From the NCBI RefSeq assembly GCF_032586235.1, contig NZ_JAWHTD010000008.1, forward strand, positions 82,616 to 146,615: DNA of 64,000 nucleotides, read 5' to 3'. The notes beneath the pieces were generated by a model. The model did no database searches, was not told the origin of the DNA, and saw only the letters and a program-made list of their open reading frames with translations. The translations under genes and the position numbers were made by a program. The stretch is from Aestuariicoccus sp032586235. GTDB lineage: Bacteria; Pseudomonadota; Alphaproteobacteria; Rhodobacterales; Rhodobacteraceae. This document shows, piece by piece, positions 52,599 through 60,970 of the stretch; within the stretch, counting starts at the first letter, position 1, and the number at the start of each line of letters is the position of its first letter.

Positions 52599-54284
52599 TC
52601 AAAGCTCGTCGGGAAAATGCTTCATCGTCAGCCGGATCGGGTTCGGCGCGGCCTGCCCCAGCCCGCAGATCGACGCATCGGCCATCGCCTGGCAGACCTC
52701 TTCCAAGAGCGGCTGATCCCAGCTTTCGGCCTGCATCAGCTTGACCGCCTTTTCGCAGCCCACCCGGCAGGGCGTGCACTGCCCGCAGCTTTCATCCTCG
52801 AAGAACCGCAGCATGTTCAGCGCCGCGTCGCGGGCGCTGTCCTGGTCCGACAGCACCACCACCGCCGCCGAGCCGATGAAGCTGCCATGCTGCTGCAGGG
52901 TGTCGAAATCGAGCGGCACGTCATCGAGCGTCGCGGGCAGGATCCCCGAAGATGGCCCGCCGGGCTGATAGGCCTTGAAAACATGGCCATCCATCATCCC
53001 GCCAGCCGCCGCGATGACATCGGCGATGGTCGATCCGGCGGGCAGCAGATGCACGCCTGGGGCCTTCACCCGGCCCGACACCGAATAGCTGCGCAGCCCC
53101 TTGCGCCCGTTCTTTTCGATCGACGACAGGATCTCGGGCCCCTCACGGCAGACCTTGGCGACCCAGAAGAGCGTCTCGACATTGTGCACCAGCGTCGGAC
53201 GGTCGAATATCCCAACCTGCGCCACATAGGGCGGCCGGTGGCGCGGGAGACCGCGCTTGCCCTCGATCGACTCGATCATCGCGCTTTCCTCGCCGCAGAT
53301 ATAGGCCCCGGCCCCGCGGCGCAGATCGATATAGTCGGGCGCAACGATTCCCGCCTCTTCCAGCGCCGCGATCTCGCGGCGCAGGATTTCCAGCACGGCG
53401 GGGTATTCGTCGCGCATGTAGATAAAGACGGTCTCGGCCTCGACCGCCCAGGCGGCGATCAGCATTCCTTCAAGGAAAACATGGGGTTCTCGCTCGAGGT
53501 AAAAGCGATCTTTGAAGGTGCCCGGCTCTCCCTCGTCGCCATTGACGGCCAGATAGCGCGGCCCGGGATTGCCGCGCACGAAACCCCATTTCTTGCCCGA
53601 TGGAAAGCCCGCGCCGCCAAGACCCCGCAGGCCCGAGGCCAGTACCTTGTCCTGCACCGCCTCCCAGTCGCCACTTCCACGCAAGGTTAAGAGCGTCTCG
53701 TAACCCCCCGAAGACCTGTAGCTTTCCAGCCCCTGATAGCCCGGCACATGGGCGTGGGTGTGCCCAGCCTCGATTGCCGCCTGCACCTTTTCCGGCGTGG
53801 CGTGGTCGATGTGGTTGTGCCCCAGCTCCAGCACCGGCGCGGTGTCGCAGCGGCCCATGCAGGGCGCGCGCAGAACCCGCACCTGCGACGGGTCGAGCCC
53901 CTCTTCCAGCGCGGTTTTCAGCTGCTCCGCCCCGGCCAGCTCGCAGGAGAGCGAATCGCAGACCCGGATGGTCAGCGCGGGCGGCGGCGCCTCGCCTTCG
54001 CGGACCACGTCGAAATGCGCATAGAAGGTGGCGACCTCATAGACCTCGGCCATGGAAAGCCGCATCTCTTCGGCCAAAGCGCGCAGATGCGCTGCCGACA
54101 GGTGGCCGTAATGGTCCTGGATCAGGTGCAGGAACTCGATCAGCAGATCGCGCCGCCGTGGCCGGTCGCCCAAGAGCGCCGCGACCTCGGCCCAGGCCGC
54201 ATCGTCCAACTGCCGCCCCTTGGGCGTGCCCCGCCCCTTGCCGCGGCTGTTCTTCCAGACACCCTTGCGTTCGTCCAAGGCCAT
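52599..54284 (-). CDS. Fused NuoE-NuoF-type NADH-dehydrogenase module (formate-dehydrogenase beta-like)
   Basis: The protein has 561 residues. The N-terminal NuoE-like part (to about residue 160) has [2Fe-2S] ligands in RVCDSLSCELAG and APCMGRCDTAP. The NuoF-like part has FMN/NADH motifs RGLGGAGFPSGKKWGF, VNGDEGEPGTFKDR and GAGAYICGEESAMIESIEGK. The [4Fe-4S] set is DESCGQCTPCRVGC plus SICGLGQ. Such fusions serve NAD-linked formate dehydrogenases or hydrogenases, passing electrons to or from NAD. No alpha (FdsA) subunit is adjacent. The ATG at 54284 has AAGGAG upstream. Confidence 0.85.
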   Translation of the reverse strand: MALDERKGVWKNSRGKGRGTPKGRQLDDAAWAEVAALLGDRPRRRDLLIEFLHLIQDHYGHLSAAHLRALAEEMRLSMAEVYEVATFYAHFDVVREGEAPPPALTIRVCDSLSCELAGAEQLKTALEEGLDPSQVRVLRAPCMGRCDTAPVLELGHNHIDHATPEKVQAAIEAGHTHAHVPGYQGLESYRSSGGYETLLTLRGSGDWEAVQDKVLASGLRGLGGAGFPSGKKWGFVRGNPGPRYLAVNGDEGEPGTFKDRFYLEREPHVFLEGMLIAAWAVEAETVFIYMRDEYPAVLEILRREIAALEEAGIVAPDYIDLRRGAGAYICGEESAMIESIEGKRGLPRHRPPYVAQVGIFDRPTLVHNVETLFWVAKVCREGPEILSSIEKNGRKGLRSYSVSGRVKAPGVHLLPAGSTIADVIAAAGGMMDGHVFKAYQPGGPSSGILPATLDDVPLDFDTLQQHGSFIGSAAVVVLSDQDSARDAALNMLRFFEDESCGQCTPCRVGCEKAVKLMQAESWDQPLLEEVCQAMADASICGLGQAAPNPIRLTMKHFPDEL

Positions 54285-54454
54285 GGTCTTCTCCTTCTGC
54301 GTTGGCGCCACCATAGGCGCAAACTTCCCCTGCCCGCTTGCGAAAAACGACGCGCGGTGGCGCGTGAACGGCCTGGAAATGTCGCGGTTCGGCCCGATGG
54401 GTGACGGAATGTTCCGATAGGTGTAAAACCCGAGGCAAAAGACAGGCGCGCCCC

Positions 54455-55474
54455 ATGATCCGCTTTTCGGCAATCACGCTGACGATGGTGCTGCTTTTGG
54501 CGCTGACCATGGGGCTGGGCGGCCTGTGGGCCGGGCTGGCGCTGGCCTATATCACCGTCTTCACCTTCTTCATGGACAAGATCGCGGCGCTGGCGGCACC
54601 CGACACGCCGGGGCAGGCGTTTCCGGCCGGCACCGGCCTGTCCGTGGCGCTGGGGCTGGTGCATTTTCCGCTGCTTTTCGGCGGGGTGCATGTTCTGGCG
54701 ACAGGTCCCTTGCCGCTGATCGACAAGGTGCTGCTCTTCTCCGCGCTGGCGCTGTTTCTCGGGCAGGTCAGCAATTCCAACGCCCATGAGCTTATCCACC
54801 AAGGCCGCCGCGGCCTGCGGCGGCTGGGGGTCGCGGTCTATTGCTCTTTGCTTTTCGGGCATCACGCCTCGGCCCATGTGCGCGTGCACCATGTGCATGC
54901 CGCGACCGACCGCGATCCCAATTCGGCCCGGCTGGGCGAGGGGTTCTGGCGCTACGCGCTGCGCGCCTGGCGCGGCAGCCTGGTCGAGGGATGGCGTGCC
55001 GAGCGTGCCCTGCGGGCGCGCGGCAGCGGCAGCGGTTGGCATCCTTACGCGGTCTATGCGGCCGGGGCGCTGGCCAGCCTCGCGGCGGCCTTTGCCGTCG
55101 CAGGTATGCCGGGCGTGCCGGTCCTCCTGGCGCTGGCGGGCTATGCGCAATTGCAGCTGCTGCTGTCGGATTACGTCCAGCATTACGGCCTGCGCCGCCG
55201 CGTCACAGGCGACCGGCCCGAGCCTGTCGGGCCCCAGCACAGCTGGAACGCGCCGCAGGGGTTTTCCTCGGCCTTGATGCTGAACGCGCCGCGCCATTCG
55301 GACCACCACGCGCATCCCGCCCGCCCTTATCCGGGGCTGGGGATCGACCGGCAGGCCATGCCGATCCTGCCCCATTCTCTGCCGGTGATGGCCGTGCTGG
55401 CGCTGGCGCCGCCGGTCTGGCGCCGGGTGATGGACCGGCGCGCGCGGGCCTGGGCGGAGCCGCGCCGGAATTAA
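54455..55474 (+). CDS. AlkB-family integral-membrane di-iron alkane 1-monooxygenase/desaturase
   Basis: The protein has 339 residues and several membrane helices with the eight-histidine di-iron motifs: NAHELIHQGRR, HHASAHVRVHHVHAATDRDP, and NAPRHSDHHAHPARPYPG. DYVQHYGLRRR recalls the AlkB NYxxHYGL motif. It would hydroxylate alkanes or another lipophilic substrate. No rubredoxin gene is adjacent, and AlkB proteins are usually longer. The start at 54455 is preferred over 54401. Confidence 0.82.
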   Translation: MIRFSAITLTMVLLLALTMGLGGLWAGLALAYITVFTFFMDKIAALAAPDTPGQAFPAGTGLSVALGLVHFPLLFGGVHVLATGPLPLIDKVLLFSALALFLGQVSNSNAHELIHQGRRGLRRLGVAVYCSLLFGHHASAHVRVHHVHAATDRDPNSARLGEGFWRYALRAWRGSLVEGWRAERALRARGSGSGWHPYAVYAAGALASLAAAFAVAGMPGVPVLLALAGYAQLQLLLSDYVQHYGLRRRVTGDRPEPVGPQHSWNAPQGFSSALMLNAPRHSDHHAHPARPYPGLGIDRQAMPILPHSLPVMAVLALAPPVWRRVMDRRARAWAEPRRN

Positions 55475-55485
55475 CCAACCGTTAA
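55471..55485 (+). promoter_or_regulatory. CtrA-binding box
   Basis: TTAA-CCAACCG-TTAA (then C) is a perfect match to the CtrA consensus TTAA-N7-TTAAC. It starts within the stop codon of the AlkB-like gene and lies 44 bp before the exported-protein start at 55530. Confidence 0.65.
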
Positions 55486-55529
55486 CTTTGCCCCTTTCCC
55501 ATCGCGATCCGCTCTGGCAGGTTTGCGCC

Positions 55530-55925
55530 ATGCTACGCCTGATTACGATCCTCTTCGTGCTGCTCGCGGCACCGCTGCGCGCCGCCGAACCGATGTCGGC
55601 GCTGGATTTCGAATCCTACGTCACTGGCAAAACGCTTTATTTCGGCCTCGGAGGGCAGCCCTACGGCGCCGAGGAATACCTCGACGACCGCCGCGTGCGC
55701 TGGTCGTTCCTGGACGGCAAGTGCAAGGAAGGTTTCTGGTACGAAGAGGCCGGCCAGATCTGTTTCGTCTACGAAGACAACCCCACCCCGCAATGCTGGA
55801 CCTTCTTCCGGCAGGGCGACGGGCTGCGCGCCATGTTCCAGAACGATCCGAACGCCACGACGCTTTACGAGGCCAACCAGAACGAAGAGCCGATGCTGTG
55901 CCTCGGCCCGGACGTGGGCGTCTGA
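55530..55925 (+). CDS. Exported small protein under a CtrA box
   Basis: The protein has 131 residues. A signal peptide (MLRLITILFVLLAAPLRAAE) is followed by a compact beta-rich acidic domain. Conserved-looking features are FESYVTGKTLYFGLGGQPYG, RRVRWSFLDGKCKEGFWYEE and four Cys likely in two disulfides. I recognise it as a conserved alphaproteobacterial type without assigned function. The CtrA box just upstream suggests cell-cycle or differentiation-linked expression. Confidence 0.75.
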   Translation: MLRLITILFVLLAAPLRAAEPMSALDFESYVTGKTLYFGLGGQPYGAEEYLDDRRVRWSFLDGKCKEGFWYEEAGQICFVYEDNPTPQCWTFFRQGDGLRAMFQNDPNATTLYEANQNEEPMLCLGPDVGV

Positions 55926-56024
55926 AGGCTTTCTCCAGTCCGGGGCCTGCGCCGGGACCTTCTGAGCCAGAGATGAGGCAAGAGGCCCCAGATCATGTCC
56001 GGGGCGAACGTGCGCCTTGCCTCT

Positions 56025-57575
56025 TCAGAAAAGGCTGCCCTGTTCGGGAGGTTTCGGCTTGCCGCCCTTGCGCGGGCTTGCCTCGCCGCCGATCTTGAGC
56101 CGCCCGTCGGCGAACTGGATTTCCAGCCCCGAGGCCGCCTTGGCCGAGGCCACGTCGGTCACCACATGCCCGTCCCCGCGCACCACCGCGAAACCGCGCT
56201 CCAGCGTCGCTTCGTAGCCCATGGTCGCGCGCAGCCTCTCCAGCGCGTCCAGCCGCTGGCGCAGCTCTGACAGACGGCCCTTGTGCGCATCCTGCATACG
56301 CCTCGACAGCGTGTCCAGCCGGTCCGACTGCGCCGCCAGCTCGCGCCGCAGCGGCCGCATGCTCAGCCGGTCGGCGCGGCGGGCCAGCGCCTCGCGGCGC
56401 GCTATGACAAGACGCGCCAGCGCCGGGGCCAGCCGCGCGGCGCGGTCCGCGGCGCGGGCGCGCTCATGCGCGATGCCCCGCGACAGCAGCGAGGGCCGCA
56501 GACTGCCCGCCGCGTCCGACAGCGCCACGCGCCGCCGCTGCACGCCCCGGATCAGCGCCTGCGGCAGCCGGTCGCCCAGCACGTCGACGCGCTGGCGGGG
56601 GGTGTCCAGCAATTCCTCGGGCCGCGGAAGCGCGCGGGCCAGATCGCGCAGCCGTTGGCCGCGCACCTCCATCCGCTGGCCCATCGCGCGCGTCATCCGC
56701 GCGCCCGCCTCGCCGACCCAGGACAACAGCTCGAGCCGCACCGGCACCGCCAGCTCTGCCGCCGCGGTGGGCGTCGGCGCGCGCTTGTCGGCAACGAAGT
56801 CGATCAGCGTCGTGTCGGTCTCGTGCCCCACGGCAGAAATCAGCGGGATCGCCGACGCCGCCGCCGCACGCGCCACGATTTCCTCGTTGAAGCCCCAGAG
56901 ATCCTCGACCGACCCGCCGCCCCGCGCCACGATGATCAGATCGGGGCGCGGCAGCGCGCCGCCCGGCGTCAACGCGTTGAAGCCTTCGATCGCGCGCGCC
57001 ACCTCGGGCGCGCATTTCGCGCCCTGCACCGCCACCGGCCAGATCAGCACCTTGCGCGGAAACCGGTCGCGCAGACGGTGCAGGATGTCGCGGATCACCG
57101 CCCCCGAGGGCGAGGTCACCACCCCGATGATCTCGGGCAGATAGGGCAAGGGACGCTTGCGTTCGGGGGCAAAGAGCCCCTCGGCGGCCAGCTGCGCCTT
57201 GCGCTTTTCCAGCATCGCCATCAGCGCGCCCGCGCCGGCGGGGCGGATGTCCTCGATCACGATCTGGTATTTCGACTGGCCCGGGAAGGTGGTCAGCCGC
57301 CCCGTCGCGATCACCTCCATCCCCTCTTCGGGCTGGGTCTGCTGGCGGGCGGCGACGCCCTTCCACATCACCCCGGCGATCACCGCGCGGTCGTCCTTGA
57401 GATCGAGGTAGATATGCCCGGACCGGGGCCGCGACACGCGGCCCACCTCGCCGCGGATGCGCACGAAACCGAACTCGCCCTCGATGACGCGCTTCACCGC
57501 GCCCGAAAGCTCGGACACCGTGTATTCCGGCGTGTTCCCTCCCTCGTCGCCGTCGTCGTCGATCAGATCGTCCAT
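56025..57575 (-). CDS. xseA: Exodeoxyribonuclease VII large subunit
   Basis: This subunit degrades single-stranded DNA with XseB. It has 516 residues. The N-terminal OB domain (EYTVSELSGAVKRVIEGEFG) precedes the catalytic domain (GVVTSPSGAVIRDILHRLRD, IVARGGGSVEDLWGFNEE, VGHETDTTLIDFVADKRAPT). A long coiled-coil C-terminus follows. It is divergent from purD by 78 bp. Confidence 0.95.
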   Translation of the reverse strand: MDDLIDDDGDEGGNTPEYTVSELSGAVKRVIEGEFGFVRIRGEVGRVSRPRSGHIYLDLKDDRAVIAGVMWKGVAARQQTQPEEGMEVIATGRLTTFPGQSKYQIVIEDIRPAGAGALMAMLEKRKAQLAAEGLFAPERKRPLPYLPEIIGVVTSPSGAVIRDILHRLRDRFPRKVLIWPVAVQGAKCAPEVARAIEGFNALTPGGALPRPDLIIVARGGGSVEDLWGFNEEIVARAAAASAIPLISAVGHETDTTLIDFVADKRAPTPTAAAELAVPVRLELLSWVGEAGARMTRAMGQRMEVRGQRLRDLARALPRPEELLDTPRQRVDVLGDRLPQALIRGVQRRRVALSDAAGSLRPSLLSRGIAHERARAADRAARLAPALARLVIARREALARRADRLSMRPLRRELAAQSDRLDTLSRRMQDAHKGRLSELRQRLDALERLRATMGYEATLERGFAVVRGDGHVVTDVASAKAASGLEIQFADGRLKIGGEASPRKGGKPKPPEQGSLF

Positions 57576-57653
57576 CGCCTGGCACCTGCTTGCTCTTGCC
57601 CGGCCCGAACCTTAGAACGCCCCCGAGCAAAGGCCAAGTCGGAGAGCGGCGCC

Positions 57654-58919
57654 ATGAACATCCTGATCCTCGGCGGCGGCGGCCGCGAACATGCGCTGGC
57701 ATGGGCCGTGATGCAGAACCCCAAATGCGACAAGCTGATCGTAGCCCCCGGCAACGCGGGCATCGCCCTGATCGCCGAATGTGCGCGGCTCGATATCGAG
57801 GACGGCGGCGCGGTCGCCGAGTTTGCCGGAGAGAACAACATCGACCTCATCGTCGTCGGCCCCGAGGCCCCGCTGGCCGCCGGTGTCGCCGACGATCTGC
57901 GCGGCGCGGGGTTCCTGGTCTTCGGCCCCTCCGCCGCCGCCGCGCGGCTTGAGGCGTCCAAGGCCTTCACCAAGGAGATCTGCGCCGCCGTCGGCGCGCC
58001 GACCGCAGGCTACGGCCATTTCACCGATGCCGCCTCGGCCAAGGCCTATCTGGCGGGGCAAAGCATGCCCATCGTCGTCAAGGCCGACGGGCTGGCCGCG
58101 GGCAAAGGCGTGATCATCGCCGAAACCCTCACCGAGGCCGAGGCCACCATCGACGATATGTTCGCCGGGGCCTTCGGCGGCGCCGGGGCCGAAGTGGTGA
58201 TCGAGGAATTCATGCAGGGCGAAGAGGCGAGCTTTTTCGTGCTGGTCGACGGGGCCGATGTGCTGCCCATCGGCACCGCGCAGGATCACAAGCGCGTCGG
58301 CGACGGCGACACCGGCCCAAACACCGGCGGCATGGGGGCCTATTCCCCAGCGCCGGTGCTGGACGAGGCGACGGCGCAAAAGGCCCTGGACGAGATCGTC
58401 AAACCCACGATGGCCGAAATGGCCCGGCGCGGCACGCCTTACCAGGGTGTGCTCTATGCCGGTCTGATGATCCAGGACGGCCAGCCCCGGCTGGTGGAAT
58501 ACAACGTGCGTTTCGGCGACCCGGAATGCCAGGTGCTGATGATGCGGCTGGGGGCCCAGGCGATGGACCTGATGCATGCCTGCGCCGAGGGCCGCCTGGC
58601 CGAGGCAAAGGTCAACTGGGCCGACGATCACGCCATGACTGTCGTTCTGGCGGCAACCGGCTATCCCGGGGCCTATAAGAAAGGCACCCGGATCGGCGGG
58701 CTCGAGGCGCTGCCCGAAACCTCGTCGCAGATGATGTTTCACGCGGGCACAACCAGCACCGACGGCCAGACCGTCGCCACCGGCGGGCGGGTGCTGAACG
58801 CCACCGCCCGCGGCGCGACCCTGCAAGAGGCCCGCGACCGCGCCTACGACCTGGCCCGCTCGGTCGACTGGCCCGAAGGGTTCTACCGCAAGGACATCGG
58901 CTGGCGCGCCCTGTCCTGA
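57654..58919 (+). CDS. purD: Phosphoribosylamine--glycine ligase
   Basis: This ATP-grasp enzyme makes GAR, the second step of purine synthesis. It has 421 residues. The N-domain MNILILGGGGREHALAWAV leads; the ATP-grasp core has VVKADGLAAGKGVIIAET and IEEFMQGEEASFFVLVDG; the metal Glu/Asn lie in LVEYNVRFGDPECQ. The start has CGGAG upstream. It is the last conserved core gene before the AT-richer region. Confidence 0.96.
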   Translation: MNILILGGGGREHALAWAVMQNPKCDKLIVAPGNAGIALIAECARLDIEDGGAVAEFAGENNIDLIVVGPEAPLAAGVADDLRGAGFLVFGPSAAAARLEASKAFTKEICAAVGAPTAGYGHFTDAASAKAYLAGQSMPIVVKADGLAAGKGVIIAETLTEAEATIDDMFAGAFGGAGAEVVIEEFMQGEEASFFVLVDGADVLPIGTAQDHKRVGDGDTGPNTGGMGAYSPAPVLDEATAQKALDEIVKPTMAEMARRGTPYQGVLYAGLMIQDGQPRLVEYNVRFGDPECQVLMMRLGAQAMDLMHACAEGRLAEAKVNWADDHAMTVVLAATGYPGAYKKGTRIGGLEALPETSSQMMFHAGTTSTDGQTVATGGRVLNATARGATLQEARDRAYDLARSVDWPEGFYRKDIGWRALS

Positions 58920-59582
58920 TCCCGGTCCTGGCGCAGGTCATATGCCGCAGGCAGCTTTGTGCGGGAAGGCAGGCTTACGACTGGGGTGCACTCTGGGGTT
59001 GCAGCCACGCGGCGGCGGTTTCTGCCCTGCCTCAAGTCGTGGGCCTGCAACGTAACGCCAGAACCCTGACTGATGGCGATCCGGCGAAATTGCGCGCCCT
59101 GCGCCGCCTCTGACATCGGCGGGCGCCGCGTTCCATTGGGGCCAGAAAGCCAAGAACACTCTTGAACCGCCGATATGATCCGCTGGGGTTTGACCGCACC
59201 AGCGGATCCCGGTCGCGGAATTAGACAATTCCAAGGTAATATTGTGGCGCAAATTTGCGGGAAATGTGGCTTTTATTGGGCGGAACTTCGGGCGGAAATA
59301 AAGAGAAATTAAAATCGTTTTATTTCATTGGGTTAACCCGCGCCTCAAGGCCGTCGCTCATGGGTAAAAAAATCACCCCATAACCGTAAATTAAACACCT
59401 GTTTGAGGGAAATTTTTGGATAATTGTTCGGAGTTTGGGGCTTGAGCTATAAATTGTGACACCAAGTGAAGATCAGTCTCCTTCATGTCGGTGACGAGCA
59501 GTAAGTGTGTAAGGCCAGTGACGAGTAGCCTTTTTGTGAAGTGAACGAGTGTTGCAGTTGAGTGAGTTGAGAAATTGGTGGA
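58920..59582. other. 663-bp AT-rich gap without a supported gene
   Basis: From about 59200 the sequence is markedly AT-richer than the left part of the window. A direct repeat GTGACGAG(C/T)AG occurs at 59491-59501 and 59518-59528, and further GTGA/GAG-rich stretches follow to 59570. No clear promoter pair, ribosome site or coding frame was found. Confidence 0.5.
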
Positions 59583-60047
59583 TTGCCCCATGAACACGTC
59601 GAAAGCACAGGAAAGCGGTCAACACGACAGCGTAAATGGTTCCGTCGGGGCGCGCCCCGCTTTGAAGAGTTCGCGCTTTCCCGAGCTTCGTTCGCAGAGC
59701 GAACTGGAGGTGACGTTCAATCAGGACGGGCAGTCCACCATTTCACCCAGCCGGTGGCCGAACATCTGTTCGAGTTCGCTTTCCTCGCTGCCCATGATGC
59801 TGGGCAGGCTGTTGTCGGCGGCTCCCCGCTACCGCGACATGCCGCTTGGGGCTCAGTGACAGGAATACGAACCGTGGCTTATGTAAAGATCAACGAAGAC
59901 GGCCTGGCCGAAGTCATACCGACGCGGATGTTTCTTGCCGAGGCACTCGCCAAGCATCGGTTTGCGATCGTCATGGTCGGAGTAATCGTGCTGTGCGATC
60001 AGGTGTCCGGGGGGCTGGAATTCGTCCTGAATTTCATCGGTGGTTAG
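59583..60047 (+). CDS. Doubtful small membrane protein
   Basis: An open frame of 154 codons ends at 60047. Its second half is protein-like, with TVAYVKINEDGLAEVIPTRM then a hydrophobic FAIVMVGVIVLCDQVSGG helix. The first half is less convincing, and another frame (59590-59859, starting MNTSKAQESGQHDSVNGS) overlaps it. The TTG at 59583 has a ribosome-like GGTGGA directly beside it, too close. A GTG at about 59871 would give a 58-residue protein. I cannot decide which frame, if any, is used. Confidence 0.3.
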   Translation: MPHEHVESTGKRSTRQRKWFRRGAPRFEEFALSRASFAERTGGDVQSGRAVHHFTQPVAEHLFEFAFLAAHDAGQAVVGGSPLPRHAAWGSVTGIRTVAYVKINEDGLAEVIPTRMFLAEALAKHRFAIVMVGVIVLCDQVSGGLEFVLNFIGG

Positions 60048-60069
60048 CGCCAGTCATCTCGACCGGCGG

Positions 60070-60342
60070 TCAGGCCGCGGCGCTGGACGCCAGCCTTATG
60101 GCGCGCGACAATGCCATATCGGCGCATGACATGGCCACATCGGTCACACAGACCTGTCGTCGCCCGCTTCCGACCATGAACAGCCCCGAGTAGTAGACGC
60201 CAGATGTCACCTCGGTCGCGCATGGCACCCAATTGCCGCCTGGCCCCTCTACGACCTTGCCCAGCCGCACGTTTCTCGACCCGGGAGGCGGGCTGACGGC
60301 CTTTGCGGACAGGTCCAGCAGCTTGTCTATGTTGCAGCTCAT
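60070..60342 (-). CDS. Small protein of unknown function
   Basis: The protein has 90 residues from ATG 60342 (MSCNIDKLLDLSAKAVSPPP), which follows a GAGG ribosome site. A run of nine G residues (minus strand, 60356-60364) lies just upstream. The sequence includes NVRLGKVVEGPGGNWVPCAT and three to four Cys. I do not recognise a family. A longer frame would start at 60459 and read through the G-run as Gly-Gly-Gly. Confidence 0.5.
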   Translation of the reverse strand: MSCNIDKLLDLSAKAVSPPPGSRNVRLGKVVEGPGGNWVPCATEVTSGVYYSGLFMVGSGRRQVCVTDVAMSCADMALSRAIRLASSAAA

Positions 60343-60355
60343 GAAAATCCTCTTA

Positions 60356-60364
60356 CCCCCCCCC
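60356..60364 (-). repeat. Homopolymer run of nine G/C before the small minus-strand gene
   Basis: Nine consecutive C on the plus strand (G on the minus strand) occur 14-22 bases upstream of the ATG at 60342, next to its ribosome site. Such runs can change length by slippage and alter translation or promoter spacing. Confidence 0.6.
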
Positions 60365-60970
60365 AAACAATCCTTCAGCATTATGGTTATAAATTGACGT
60401 AAATTCGATTTTTTGGTCCTGCATTTTCCGCCGCGAAAGGCCGCGGTTGCCCGTGTCACGGGCTCTTTTCCCTCAATCCGACGAAGACGGCCGCATTTCG
60501 GCGCCTCCGACGGTCATGTCGCCCGACCTCGGCGCAAATGACGCCAGAAGATCGGTGGAGGTCGCGGGCCCCGCTGCGGGCAAAGCGCAAGTTGGATGCC
60601 CTTGCCGCCCGCCCCACCCGGTGCCTCGTTCGCAGCTTGATCGCGCGGCGGTGCTGCCCAGACGGACGCCCCGTTACGACAAGACCGCCATGAGCTGGCC
60701 CAACGCCGTCTACACCATGCCGACTCGACTCAGTCCCTCCACATGGCACCTTACCCCAAAACCTTTCCGCCGCGCGATCCAAACGCACGGACCGGGCCGC
60801 CGGGCCATGTACAATCCGCACAGAAAAAGCCCAAAAAATGCACCCGTCTCGCCTTAGTTGAAACCAAAGTCTGGCCGATACATCAGTGTCAGAGTTCAAG
60901 CGCGATTTTTGCGGTGGATCAATGGACGGTCAGCCACCAATCATGCGCATCCTGCGTTGCGGAGACTATT
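60365..60970. other. 606-bp gap without a supported gene
   Basis: The left end (60375-60420) is AT-rich and may hold the promoter of the small minus-strand gene (AATTTATAACCATAATG region). The rest shows no coding frame with a credible start. GGAG at 60961-60964 is the ribosome site of the regulator that follows. Confidence 0.45.

Noticed and set aside
52126..52779. 217-codon minus-strand open frame in the gap next to ftsY
   Set aside because: There is no ribosome site or family. It overlaps the NuoE-NuoF gene end and includes the dispersed repeat; at most a short remnant.
59391..59597. 68-codon minus-strand frame
   Set aside because: Its repeated LLVTGLTHLLLVTD comes from the direct DNA repeat, and no ribosome site is present.
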